A DNA stretch of 64,000 nt from Verrucomicrobia bacterium LW23. Its GTDB lineage: Bacteria > Verrucomicrobiota > Verrucomicrobiia > Methylacidiphilales > UBA1321. Below the pieces are notes generated by a model. That model was not told the origin of the DNA. It saw nothing but the letters and a program-made list of their open reading frames with translations, and searched no databases. A program made the position numbers and the translations under genes. The stretch spans positions 248,001 through 312,000 of the forward strand of contig QAZA01000039.1 of assembly GCA_003054695.1 (NCBI GenBank), read 5' to 3'. This document shows positions 54,101 through 63,300 of this stretch, one piece after another. Numbering within the stretch: position 1 is the stretch's first letter; every line of letters starts with the position of its first letter.

Positions 54101-54736
54101 CTGATGTGGATGTACATCGTGGGCGGGCTGGTACTCTGGGCGCTGTTTATCCCCGTGTATGCTGCGGAAACGATGTTGCTGCTGAGCTACGCGTTAACCG
54201 CATTGGCCATCACCGTCGCCGCGCTCGTTTCCTCCGGCGGCTCGCGCCCGTGGCTGGCCGTGCCGGTGGCGGCGGTTGGGCTGCTGGTATGGATGGCCCA
54301 CGAAGGCGGCGCGGCCACGGATTACGCTGCGCTGGGGGTGCTGGCACTTGTGGATGCACTTGCGCGCGTGCGAGATCCGCACTACGCCACCGCGCAGCGC
54401 CCTTGGTTTGTGGGGCTGATGATCGCCATACAGGTGGGCCTGGTCATCGCGATCGGCAACACGGCTAGCGCCCTCAGCCTGGAGAGCCGCGTGACCCTGA
54501 TGTGGGCCGGCGCCAGCATTGCCGTGTTTGCCCTTGGCCTTGCCCTCCGCGAGCGCGTGTACCGCCTGGGCGGCCTGGCCATCCTGCTGCTGGCCATGGC
54601 CCGCGTCGGCGTTTACGACATCTGGCAGTTCGCCACCATCTTCAAGATCCTCACCATCTTCGCCCTCGCCGCCGTCTGCCTCGCCGTCTCCATGGCCTAC
54701 GTCTGGTGGGGCAAAAAGATGCGCGACTGGCTGTAG
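51167..54736 (+). CDS. very large polytopic membrane protein (DUF2339)
   Basis: This 1189-aa protein begins with a coiled-coil-like helix (ELQTLLREQRALAGQMAALS, residues 10-45), then a Pro/Ala-rich linker of about 180 residues. The hydrophobic body of more than 20 membrane helices starts at WEEKFGAYWLPRIGALLFII. That motif, followed by GSLGTYLYYNY and DFADYGGVVLAAGLAGVYFT, is typical of DUF2339 proteins, predicted membrane proteins of unknown activity. The closing segment (RVGVYDIWQFATIFKILTIF, then WWGKKMRDW) also fits. It converges on the LptF/G gene, 20 bp away. Confidence 0.85.
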   Translation: MQNADDREELQTLLREQRALAGQMAALSARVEALAARVAAAEPGGSRPHVAPPVGTAPAVSPTPAVTPVAGPPPVPVHLADAMHSARPGGVVPASSALSVPLAHPPHMAHGKLSGHIPVSAEQGLPLKDKEAQAPPREVPGGHPNPATRPLATTSSTFSGTAEKVAPAPGSQGRSATAESAALPPAGIRPAAAAPPPLRPASASLPVTPSPATAPEGPSATGVQRPALALEQGWEEKFGAYWLPRIGALLFIIALGSLGTYLYYNYIEYIGPDLKFAALLAISAGLAGFGAWIERRKDFADYGGVVLAAGLAGVYFTLYAGYHVEQVRVIPSLTADVLLLMAWAGVIIALAQWRASEGLAMMAVLLGFLPLTMSPVNAASLSANFILAVAAVGLMLRNRWTWLSYASIVCTYAAFFFWRLPWMDVWRLEQSAELGQAPFEVEAGFLLAYWLVYTAVVFLSTSAAFTPWGRVAYATLNNAAIVVLFALRFSGDIEQLCLIIIVMGAVLAAVYLPARYVFRLPEVVGNAYLAHALILLTAGVSGYYSGLVRASILLAGSTMLLVRGTQAANMVARVFARLIAAVAFCAVFYHVAASDPGATTLGLIAIALWLYGAWWSRNVPHGDPYVSAAASSFEEAPPPPPAAAAEEAEGSPAGPCSAPQGVSTMAWMHSFFYCCLAVLVAWAMTVAALKPAFSGYVMAAVALLCVLAAPGVRIRELAVSAQGLLFFAQVSAMLSYTWLKADAAAELGVQREWWQVSPNVERFITGQSLFVIAVTLAVSAWWAWANRTRILGFWFTASGRAAAAGVRAGVGGEAALPPEQAEGAAEMSAEAKAGTAGAGGGIFGYLSPAGLYIAPFPLLIQIACAIGLWGMVEAMLGNHPLHPHHVMALLALIAVVLFAFGIGTGDYVVAGFSQYFLLRSLYYALLPASGWGDPYPLHFAITPFIAIAATVSLLEWRCRTLGLAEAGGASRAYTALSGLMWMYIVGGLVLWALFIPVYAAETMLLLSYALTALAITVAALVSSGGSRPWLAVPVAAVGLLVWMAHEGGAATDYAALGVLALVDALARVRDPHYATAQRPWFVGLMIAIQVGLVIAIGNTASALSLESRVTLMWAGASIAVFALGLALRERVYRLGGLAILLLAMARVGVYDIWQFATIFKILTIFALAAVCLAVSMAYVWWGKKMRDWL

Positions 54737-54755
54737 GGGGAGGGGATTGCTTGAT

Positions 54756-55871
54756 TTAGTGCCGGTTGGCGCGCCAGAGGAGGAGGAAGCCGAGGCTTTG
54801 GAAGAGGACGTTGGGCATCCAGATGAGGAGATCCGGGTAGGCGTGCACCTGGTTCTTCAGCGCTTCGGCTACGGACATGATGGCCCAGTAGCTGAAGAAA
54901 ATAGTGACGGCCAGGGCGACGCCGACCGATGTCTCGCGGCGCTGCGCCTGGATGGCCAGGGGGATGCCGACCAGCACGCACGTAAAGCAGGAGAAGGAGA
55001 ACGCGAGGCGTTTTTGGAACTCCGTAAGATACGGCGTGGCGTTGCCCACTTTGCTTATCTCCTTGTCGTCCATTAACATATCGCGAATCTCAAATAGCGT
55101 AAGCCTGCTGGCGCTGCGGCTCCGCGCCGCCTCCAGAAAGTTGGAAAGCGAGAGCGGCAGCGTGTATTGAGTGGCCTTGGCAGCCGGCTTCATGGCCCAC
55201 ACGTCGTTGGGGTTCTTTTCCTCGCGGTCCTCCTGCCGGGCGTTGTTCAGGACGATTTGCAGCTGCTGGTTCTTTTTGTCCGGGCGGATAAACCCGGTCT
55301 CCGCACGCACGTAGCGCACCGCCTGGCCGTTGTTGTTCAGCTGCCAGATGTGCACGTCGTTAAGCATGGTGCCGGACTTTTTGCCCACCCAGATGCGCAT
55401 GCCGGGAAAGCGATCAATGGTGCTCTCCGACGCAAAGAACGCCATGGGCGTGGTGGTGGCCAGCTGGTAGCCGATTTCGCGGAACTCATTGCGGCACACG
55501 GGCGCAAGGTACGCGTTGATGACGAGGCTTATGACGCTGAATGACAACGAGATAAGGATGGCGGGCGCGGAGATCCAGAAGATGCCGATGCCGCTCGCCT
55601 TTAGCGCCAGGATCTCCCTGTCCTGCGACATGCGGCCGTATACCAGCAGCACGCTCAGCAGGATACCCGACGGTAGTGTGAAGATCAGCGCAAAGGGGAT
55701 AAGCAGGACGACGAGCTTGACGATGATCCAGACGGAAACCTCGCTGTACAGAAGCAGGTCGAAGACGTCCTTGAAGACGTTGACGAGCACCAGCAAAAAG
55801 GTCAGCACCGAGACGGTCGCGAAGGCGACGCTGAAAATCTCGCGGAACAGATAGGCGTAGATGGTGCGCAT
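54756..55871 (-). CDS. LptF/LptG family LPS-export permease
   Basis: This 371-aa inner-membrane protein belongs to the LptFG family, which with LptB moves LPS from the inner membrane to the outer-membrane bridge. It has the usual plan: two helices in the first 80 residues (VSVLTFLLVLVNVFKDVFDL and onward), a third with GRMSQDREILALKASGIG, a periplasmic beta-jellyroll domain (about 130-275), and three C-terminal helices (FSFSCFTCVLVGIPLAIQAQ and onward). Whether it is LptF or LptG cannot be told from one gene alone. Met at 55871 is chosen; no SD precedes it. Confidence 0.9.
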   Translation of the reverse strand: MRTIYAYLFREIFSVAFATVSVLTFLLVLVNVFKDVFDLLLYSEVSVWIIVKLVVLLIPFALIFTLPSGILLSVLLVYGRMSQDREILALKASGIGIFWISAPAILISLSFSVISLVINAYLAPVCRNEFREIGYQLATTTPMAFFASESTIDRFPGMRIWVGKKSGTMLNDVHIWQLNNNGQAVRYVRAETGFIRPDKKNQQLQIVLNNARQEDREEKNPNDVWAMKPAAKATQYTLPLSLSNFLEAARSRSASRLTLFEIRDMLMDDKEISKVGNATPYLTEFQKRLAFSFSCFTCVLVGIPLAIQAQRRETSVGVALAVTIFFSYWAIMSVAEALKNQVHAYPDLLIWMPNVLFQSLGFLLLWRANRH

Positions 55872-56009
55872 TAGGAGGGAGAGAGCGATCCGCGAAGATG
55901 CCGGCATCGGCCGGGCTGCGAGCAAAATGCTGCGTCGGGATGCTGCAGTCTAGACAACCCGCGCCGGATTTCAACCTTCTTGAAGCAATGCGCCGCGCGG
56001 GAGGGCAGA
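55872..56009. other. upstream region of the permease gene
   Basis: This 138-bp segment between the permease gene and the nested repeat has no gene and no clear signal. Confidence 0.4.
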
Positions 56010-56344
56010 GGGGGATTATTTAACCACGAATAACACGAATGACACGAATATACGGAGGGGAGGAATGGGGGAAATGTTGGATATGATGAACCTGAGTGGC
56101 TAAATACCTTTGATAGTGGGTCTTGCCTCCCTGTTTAACGGGTTCAGTATCTCCCCCTTCGCGAACTTTGCGCGAAACATCCATTCGGTTTAGCCTCACG
56201 AAAGGGGGTTCGCTATCCTGTGCGGTTTTCGCGCAAAGGACGCAAAGTTCGCGAAGGGCGAAAGGCATTTTAGATTCCTCCCTCACAATCCCCCATTTCT
56301 CCCCTCCGTAACATTCGTGTTATTCGTGGCTAAATAATCCCCCT
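56010..56344. repeat. double nested inverted repeat with CACGAATAA and GCAAAGGAC words
   Basis: The outer arms are GGGGATTATTTAACCACGAA plus CACGAATGACACGAAT (56011-56060) and the reverse of GGGGATTATTTAGCCACGAA (56296-56342); the right arm lacks one CACGAATNN word. The inner arms are CCCTTCGCGAACTTTGCG (56154) and CGCAAAGTTCGCGAAGGG (56241); here the right arm has one extra word (GCGCAAAGG). The stems are about 45 and 20-25 bp. The element fills almost the whole space between the permease and the membrane protein gene. Confidence 0.92.
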
Positions 56345-56347
56345 CCC

Positions 56348-57145
56348 CTAACCGGCCGGCGGCGCGCCCGTACCTACGGGCGACGAGGCGATGATGGGGC
56401 TGAACTCCGACTCCGACAGCTTGAGCTCCACGGCCGTGATGTCGTGCCGGCGCAGGAAGTACCAGGCCAGGTAATAGCCGTGGGCCCCGGCCCAGCTGAA
56501 GAGCAGCACCGCATAAGTGATGCGCTGCGACTCCGCCAGCGCGGACCACCCGTAAAGCGCGCCGTTGCAAAAAAAGAACATCCAGATGCAGCACCAGTGA
56601 AGCGCGTAGGCGGAAAAAAAGCGCTCCGGCCGGCCCATGGCCACGCCACCGAGCTTCGGCTCGTCCAGCGGATAGGAGTACACCTCCTCCAGCCGCGCGG
56701 CCACCAGCAGCTGGGCGTCCAGCAGGCGATTGATGCGGGCCTCCATGGCGCGGGCGCTGACGCGGGCAAAATCCATGCCGTGCAGGTAAAAGGCGGCCTG
56801 CATGGCAATGGTAACCACGAGAAAAGGAAGCACCGCGTGGAGCCGGGGATCCACCACGGCCAGCAGGTACACGGTAATCAGCACGCCTATGGTTATCGTC
56901 ACCCACGTAAAAAAGCGCGCGGCGGAGCGCTCCTGTACGGCGCGCATGCCTTCCAGCTGGCGCATCAGGACGTCGTAGCGCAGGCGCAGCAACATCTCCG
57001 CGCTTACTGTGACAGGGCCGCGCACGCCTTCCAGCCCGGGCAGTGCCACGGTGCTGGGGGGAGGCGCGCCGCCGATGTGCGCGTTAGCCGCTGGGGCTGA
57101 GGCGCTTGCGATGATCGTGGGGTTATCCATGGCAGGGGTATGCAT
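56348..57145 (-). CDS. four-helix membrane protein of unknown function
   Basis: This 265-aa protein has an Ala/Pro-rich N-terminus, a soluble helical stretch (LLRLRYDVLMRQLEGMRAVQ), then a pair of helices (about residues 78-115) and another pair (about 185-230). Between the two pairs lies a charged helix and PLDEPKLGG. No known family. The alternative start at Met6 is as good. It ends immediately beside the double nested repeat. Confidence 0.7.
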   Translation of the reverse strand: MHTPAMDNPTIIASASAPAANAHIGGAPPPSTVALPGLEGVRGPVTVSAEMLLRLRYDVLMRQLEGMRAVQERSAARFFTWVTITIGVLITVYLLAVVDPRLHAVLPFLVVTIAMQAAFYLHGMDFARVSARAMEARINRLLDAQLLVAARLEEVYSYPLDEPKLGGVAMGRPERFFSAYALHWCCIWMFFFCNGALYGWSALAESQRITYAVLLFSWAGAHGYYLAWYFLRRHDITAVELKLSESEFSPIIASSPVGTGAPPAG

Positions 57146-57186
57146 GCAAGGATGGTTGAGCAGAGCAAAGCATAGCTGGCCTGTCT

Positions 57187-57206
57187 AAAGCAAAGCAAAG
57201 CAAAGC
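57187..57206. repeat. (AAAGC)4 microsatellite
   Basis: Four perfect AAAGC units lie in the 80-bp gap between the membrane protein start and the PpiC-type isomerase stop. Such pentanucleotide runs can vary in copy number by slippage; no phase-variable gene is obviously controlled. Confidence 0.8.
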
Positions 57207-57227
57207 GCCGGCGCCGGGTCCCCCCGC

Positions 57228-58532
57228 TCAGTTGCCTTGCGGCGGCGCGGCGGCGGCCGGCTGGGGCGGAGGCGTCTCCGCGGGCAGCTGGGGCTCCGGC
57301 GCGGAAGCGGAGGCTTTGGGTGCGGCCGGGGGCTTATCCGCCACCGGCACGTAGTAGACGATTTTGGCGTCGGTAATCACCTGCTTCACAAAGGTCAGCG
57401 CCTGGTTCTGCTGATGCAAGTCCGTAAGCCGCTTGATGATATAACTGCGCGCCGCAGACCGGTTGGCGATCCCCTGCGGCACCTTCTCCGTTACCTTGAT
57501 GATGTGGAAGCCGTAGGGCGTCTCAAAAACTTCGCTCACCTCGTTAATCGGCAGCGTCGCAATCTTCTCAAAAAGCTCGGGCACTTCGCCATTCTCGACC
57601 ACATAGCCGCAGTCGCCGCCCTTGTCTTTGCTGGACTGGTCGTCGCTGTGCTGGCGGGCCAGCGTGGCAAAGTCGTGATCGCCGCGCAAAATCAGCTCGC
57701 GCACGCCGTTCAGGCTGGCGCGAATGTCCGCTTTTTCCTTCTCAAACGCCGCCAGCTTGTCCGGCTGGGCGCCCGGCGCCGGCGGGTACACCTTAATGAG
57801 GATCTGACTCCACCGGTACATGGCGGGCGAGATGATATCCTTGCCGTGCGTGTTATAATACTCGTCAATCTCTTCTTCAGTCGGCTTGTAAGGCTTCAGG
57901 TGCTTTTTGATGACCGACTGGCGCAGGATGTCCACCCGCTTCGCCTCCCGCAGGCGCTCCACCGTCAGCCCGCGGCCTTTCAGCACATTCTCCATGTCTG
58001 CATCGCTGGAGAACTGGGCGCGGTAACGCTCCATAAACTCCTGCACCTGCAGGTCCAGATCCGGCACCACCTCGTTAGCCATCATGCGGCCCAGACGGAA
58101 CTTGAAGACGGAATCCTGCACCACCAGCTTCGTCAGCCACGGCTTCTCCTCCGGGCGCAGCGAGGCGGGGCTGCGGTGCATGGAGTTCAGGCGCTCCGTA
58201 ATACTGCCGGTAAGCATGGCCTGGGTGATGATAAACTTGCCGCCGGCGCCGTCACTGGCCTCGGCGACCACAAAACGCAGGTCGTTGGGATCAGTAATGC
58301 GGGAGCTCCAGCCCACGCCGGAGAACACCGCCACCACCACAATAAGGGCAACGCCCAGCACCCCGCAAAAAACGTAGAGCGCGATCGAGTCCTGCCGCGG
58401 TTTGGCGGCGGAGATCTGATCCGCCACCAGCTTCGGCGCATCGCCTTCGGGGGCGGGCGTCGTCGTTTTGCCCGGAGACTTACTTGTGGCGGAGGGCTTC
58501 TCCTCGGTTTTCGGCGCCTTGCTGCTGCTCAT
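57228..58532 (-). CDS. membrane-anchored PpiC-type peptidyl-prolyl isomerase
   Basis: This 434-aa protein has a Lys/Pro-rich cytoplasmic N-terminus, one membrane helix (about 50-72, ALYVFCGVLGVALIVVVAVF), a SurA/PrsA-like helical region (RLNSMHRSP onward), and a parvulin domain at about 235-370. The domain begins near RWSQILIKVYPP, continues with FATLARQHSDDQ and KGGDCGYVV, and ends FETPYGFHIIKV. It probably assists folding of outer-membrane or exported proteins in the periplasm. The C-terminal 45 residues are Pro/Ala-rich. It is divergent from hom; the 294-bp space between holds the AT-rich promoter sequences of both. Confidence 0.92.
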   Translation of the reverse strand: MSSSKAPKTEEKPSATSKSPGKTTTPAPEGDAPKLVADQISAAKPRQDSIALYVFCGVLGVALIVVVAVFSGVGWSSRITDPNDLRFVVAEASDGAGGKFIITQAMLTGSITERLNSMHRSPASLRPEEKPWLTKLVVQDSVFKFRLGRMMANEVVPDLDLQVQEFMERYRAQFSSDADMENVLKGRGLTVERLREAKRVDILRQSVIKKHLKPYKPTEEEIDEYYNTHGKDIISPAMYRWSQILIKVYPPAPGAQPDKLAAFEKEKADIRASLNGVRELILRGDHDFATLARQHSDDQSSKDKGGDCGYVVENGEVPELFEKIATLPINEVSEVFETPYGFHIIKVTEKVPQGIANRSAARSYIIKRLTDLHQQNQALTFVKQVITDAKIVYYVPVADKPPAAPKASASAPEPQLPAETPPPQPAAAAPPQGN

Positions 58533-58826
58533 GGAGCAAAAAGATAGCGACGGGAGTTGCGATATGCAAGTATTATATAGCCGTATATGCCGATGCCGCA
58601 GCCTCTTCGACAAGATATTATCGCTTGATCCATCGCAACTTACTCCGCCCGAACAACCTGCCTGTTCCGGCCACGTAAAAATCAGCAAACCGCGTGCGGG
58701 ACGGCTTGCGTGCGGGCGGAGAATGGGGTATGCGTTGCCCTTCGCGTCGTCGCGTCGCGCGCTATCGTCCCCACGATGTCGCGCCGCCCGACGCCTCCCC
58801 TTCACTACTCCCCCTCTCCTTTTCTC

Positions 58827-60134
58827 ATGCAACAGCAGCTTCGTATTGGCATAGCGGGTCTTGGCACAGTCGGCGGCGGCGTGTGGAAACACCTCCACAC
58901 CAACGCGGAGCTCCTGCTCCAGCGCACCCGCACCCGCATCGCCATCACCCGCGTGGCCGTGCGCCGCGCCGAACGTGCCGAGGCGCTTGGCGTCGCCCCG
59001 GAGCTCGTCACCCCGCGCTGGCAGGACTTGCCCGAGGACCCGAACGTCGATGTCGTCGTCGAGCTTATCGGCGGCACCACCGACGCGTACGAGCTCATCT
59101 CCCGCAGCCTCAAGGCCGGCAAACACGTCGTCACCGCCAACAAGGCGCTGCTGGCGGAGTGCGGCGAGGAGCTCTTTGCCCTGGCCTCCAGGCACCGCCG
59201 CCAGCTGCTGTTCGAGGCCAGCGTGGCCGGCGGCATCCCCATAATTAAAGCGCTGCGCGAAGGCCTGGTAGCCAACCGCATCATCTCCCTGCACGGCATT
59301 GTTAACGGCACCTGCAACTACATCCTCTCTCAAATGAGCACGACCGGCCGCACCTTTGAGGATGTGCTGGCCGACGCCAAGGCCCTGGGCTACGCCGAAG
59401 CCGACGAAAGCCTGGACGTGGAAGGCCACGACGCCGCCCACAAAACGGCCATTCTGGCCGCCCTGGCCTACGGCTTCTGGGTGCCCATGCACCAGGTGTA
59501 TACCGAGGGCATCCGCCACATCGAGCAGGAGGACGTCAAATACGCCCACCAGCTGGGCTACGAGCTTAAACTGCTCGGCATCATCCAGGCCGACTCCGCC
59601 GGCGCCGTGGAAGTGCGCGTGCACCCCACCCTCGTCCCGCGCGAGCACGTGCTGGCCAGCGTCAACGGCGTCTTCAATGCCGTCTACGTGCGCGGCGATA
59701 TCGTCGGCGACACCCTCTTTTACGGGCGCGGCGCCGGCGCCGACGCCACCGCCAGCGCCGTCATCGGCGACATCGCCGAAATCGCCTGCATGGGCCCCGA
59801 CGCCGCCCGCTGCCGCGGCGTCGGCTTCGACGCCCTGTACGCCCGCGTGCGCGGCATCGAGGACATCCACAGCCGCTACTACCTGCGCCTGGAGGTCTCC
59901 GACCGCCCCGGCGTCCTCGCTGCCGTCGCCAGCGTCCTCGGCGAGCACCAGATCGGCATCCTCAGCGTCATCCAGCCCGAGCGCGACAGCGGCAAAACCT
60001 CCGTCCCCCTCGTCATCATGCTGCACGACGCCGTCGAACGCGACGTCAACGCCGCCCTCGCCAAAATTTCCCGGCTGGAAGTCGTGAAAGAAGACGTCGT
60101 GCGCATCCGCGTCGAGACGTTTGCCAAGAAATAG
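58827..60134 (+). CDS. hom: homoserine dehydrogenase
   Basis: This 435-aa enzyme reduces aspartate semialdehyde to homoserine, the branch point to threonine and methionine. The NAD(P)-binding motif is LRIGIAGLGTVGGGVWKHL, followed by GKHVVTANKALL, EASVAGGIPIIKAL and NGTCNYILSQM. The signature YAEADESLDVEGHDAAHKT holds the catalytic residues. A C-terminal ACT domain (YLRLEVSDRPGVLAAVASVL) is present and probably senses threonine. I chose the Met next to the domain; an in-frame Met 17 codons earlier is possible. Monofunctional, not fused to aspartate kinase. Confidence 0.97.
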   Translation: MQQQLRIGIAGLGTVGGGVWKHLHTNAELLLQRTRTRIAITRVAVRRAERAEALGVAPELVTPRWQDLPEDPNVDVVVELIGGTTDAYELISRSLKAGKHVVTANKALLAECGEELFALASRHRRQLLFEASVAGGIPIIKALREGLVANRIISLHGIVNGTCNYILSQMSTTGRTFEDVLADAKALGYAEADESLDVEGHDAAHKTAILAALAYGFWVPMHQVYTEGIRHIEQEDVKYAHQLGYELKLLGIIQADSAGAVEVRVHPTLVPREHVLASVNGVFNAVYVRGDIVGDTLFYGRGAGADATASAVIGDIAEIACMGPDAARCRGVGFDALYARVRGIEDIHSRYYLRLEVSDRPGVLAAVASVLGEHQIGILSVIQPERDSGKTSVPLVIMLHDAVERDVNAALAKISRLEVVKEDVVRIRVETFAKK

Positions 60135-60163
60135 CGCCCTTTTGGCAGCTGCCGACATCTCGG

Positions 60164-60270
60164 CAGTCTGCGGGTCCCCCCGGCGATCTTTCCGTCCTTG
60201 GCGTTAAAGTCTCTTCGATGACTCCCCAGGGGAGTTCAACGCCAGGGACGGAAAGATCGCCAAGACTGAG
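60164..60270. repeat. intergenic inverted repeat (GGCGATCTTTCCGT family)
   Basis: GGCGATCTTTCCGTCCTTGG and onward (60182-60208) pairs with TTCAACGCCAGGGACGGAAA and onward (60235-60261), with the palindrome CTCCCCAGGGGAG in the loop. CAGTCT and AGACTG extend the stem outward. The right arm, reversed, is nearly identical to the repeat at 5150. It lies between the convergent hom and PQQ-protein genes and could also stop transcription. Confidence 0.88.
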
Positions 60271-60344
60271 GCGGAAAAACTCAATGTCGACGGCCTCAAC
60301 CTAACCATCCCCCTGTAACCCAGTCGAGCTTTGCTGATGCCCGG

Positions 60345-63300
60345 TTACCCGGGCATACCCGCCGGCACGCTCTCGGCGCCCGGCGTTGACGACGTAGCCG
60401 GGCCGGGAGAGAGTCCCCGCTCGGGGCGATCCGAAGACGCTTCGGGAGCGTCGAGTTGGGGATTCGCGTCGCGATGCTCAGGGAACTCGCCCGGGCCGGA
60501 CGAGGCGGGCACGCCGGGCGCCAGCGGCGAGGCGGCCGGTGCGGACGCGGGAGAGGAATCCCCCTCCAGGGGCGCGCCCAGGCCGCGGTAGCCGCTGGCG
60601 CCTGGACCGGACATCACTTCGCCACGCGCCGCTGCAGGTTCCTCGCCGCCCAGGCGCGGCTCGGCCGCTTCAGCCGCGACCGGCATAGCGTGTGGCGCGG
60701 CCGCATAAATGTGCGCAATTTCAGCCACCCGCGTGGCGCGGAAGGACGCATCCGGCGACGCCAGCGCGTTGGCGGGGGGCGGGACAAAGCCGGCAATGCG
60801 GCCGGGCGACATCGAAGCGATCAGCAGGTTGGATTGCACGCTGGAAATCATTGGCACCAGGTACGCGTACTGGCCGGTCGTGTTGGGAATCTGCATGCCG
60901 GTAAGGGTAAGGAACGGCCTGGGCTGATACCCCTCGCTGGGTGAGGTAACGGTGGACGCCATGCCAAACGAGTTGCCGCCCGCGGGCACCGCCGCCAGTG
61001 ACTCCGGCCATGGCTGCACCCGCAGCACATGCGCCGTGCGCGCGTTGACACACGCAATACCCCAGGGGCCGGTGGCGTAAACAAGAACGCCGTCCACGCA
61101 AGCCTGCGGCCACACGGCGGCGGTTTTGGCGTTCGGGACCGCCTTGCCGGTAGCCGCGGCAGCCGCAACAAATTGTTGATAAGGCAGTTGCGTAACCTCG
61201 CCGGATACCACGTCGATCAGCACCAGCGCGTTCTGCTGGGTAAACACGGCGCTGCGTCCCGCCACGCCCGCAAACGTGCCGCCGTTGAGAATGCGCCGGG
61301 CGCCTACAGGGATCTCCAGATTGATGCTCAGCACCTCCCCCGGCAGCATCAGCAGCAACCGGCCCGCCGCGATGGCCGCCAGCCGCTCGTTGGCCCGCGC
61401 CGTGCGCGACGCCCAGCCCACGGCCGGCGCCAGGATCGAGAGCTGGAAGCCGGGCATGCGCTCGATGTACGACGTACCTGGCGGATTGGCGTCCATGTAC
61501 AGCACGTTCTGACCCTGGCTGTCCGTCGTAAAGTTGAAGCCTGGCCGGCTGCCCAGCGCCATGCCCCCGCTGTACTGCGCGCTTATATTGTTGTAGCGAT
61601 TGAGCTGCGCCCGCGTGGAGTTATAGGAGTACGCGTGCGGCGCTGCCGCCGAGGCATCCTGGCCGCCGCCCGGCCGCCCGCTCGGCTCCTTCATGTCCAC
61701 GGGAAAACGCCGCACGCGCTCCGGCTCCAGCGTCCAGAGGGTGGCGCCGGTCTGGCGATCCATCAGCCCTGTGGCGGATCCATACACCATCAGGTGCTTA
61801 GGGCCAAGCGCGGAGCCGGTGCTGCCGCCGGGGATGGCCACTTCGCGGCCGCCATCCAACTTGGCGGACCACAACAACTTGCCATTGCCAGCGGAGAACA
61901 TCCCCACATCGTTGCGCCACGGCGCGGCCACCCACACGCGGTCGTCCTGGCAAAAGATTTGCGTCAGCGGTATGGGCGGTACCTCCTGGCCGTTGGCGGA
62001 GGGACCCACCGTTACCGGCTCCGCAAACAGGTCGGCCTCCCACATCACCTGGCCCGAGCGCGCGTTGATGCACAGCGCACCGGAACTGGTAGGCAGGTAA
62101 ACGCGCCCGCGTCCGTCCGTGGCGGGGGTGACGTAGCTGAGCCTGTCCTGCCTTTGGCCGGCGCGGACCTGCGTGCGGAAAGTAAAGCGCTGCCCACCTT
62201 GATAACGCGTTACTACCTGCAAATTCGACCGCGGGTCGCCCGTCGTCGCCGCCGCCGTGGGGTAGTCGGCAACCAACGCAGGCTGATCCCACAGCAGCTT
62301 GCCGGTACGCGAGTGCACGCCGTAGCCGTTGCCCTGGGAGTCCAGCACAAACAGCACATCTTCGTCCGCCTGCACCGAAGCCTGGATGGGCAGGCCGCTG
62401 GGCGTATCAAAGCACCATGCCAGGTTGAGGGCGGAGTCCGAGGGGAGCCGAAGCGCTGCGGAAGCTGTTGCGGGAGAGGGGGCAGGGAATGCGGACGCGG
62501 CCGGTGCCGGATCGCGCAGCAACGCCATCGCGGCGTCGGCGGAAAGCGTCAGTCCGTCGGGGAAGGCGATGCCGGTGAGGCGATCGACGTTTCCTGCGCC
62601 GGAAGCTGAGCTTTTCGCGTCGCGACTCCCGGCCAGCAGATCGTCCAGGCTGTTTGCCCGAACCCCGCCCATTGCTCCGGGGTAGGTGTCGGTAGTTCCC
62701 GAGGTTTTAGGCGCCCCCGCAAACGCCTCGGCAGCAGTATGTTGCGATGTCGCGACAGAGCCGTCCTCTCCGTCAATCAGCTTCTGCAGCTCCGCAATGG
62801 CCTCGTCGCGCGCGGCGTTCTGATCCAGCTTTTTCAGTAGCCAGGCGCGCATCCACAGAGCCCACGCGCGTTGCGTGCGATCGGCGCTGCCCTGGTAGAT
62901 AAAGTCCAGCAGCGGAAGGGCTTCCGTCCAGGCGGACGGCGTATTATCCGCGGCCAGTTTGCCGGCGGAGCGGCCGTACGAGTCGCGAAGGTGGCCCTCC
63001 AGCTCCTGACGCGTTTCGTCGCTCAGGGGCATGCGCTCCACGCCGGCCAGCACGCGTTGCAGGCCCGCGCGCAGCTTGAATTCCTCGCCCGCGGAGGCCA
63101 GCTGCAGCAGCCATTGCCTCCAATGCGCGCGGTTGGAGGGATCCATGTTGATAAGCCTTTCCAGTGCAAGGGTATAGCCAACGGCGCCGGTGGCGCCGGG
63201 GCCTTGCGGTGCCTGGCTTGTATCCTGTGTATACAAGGGCAGAAGTGCCTCAATGAGACTGCTTTGCGAGACCTGCAGCACATCAATTTGCGGCAGCAGT

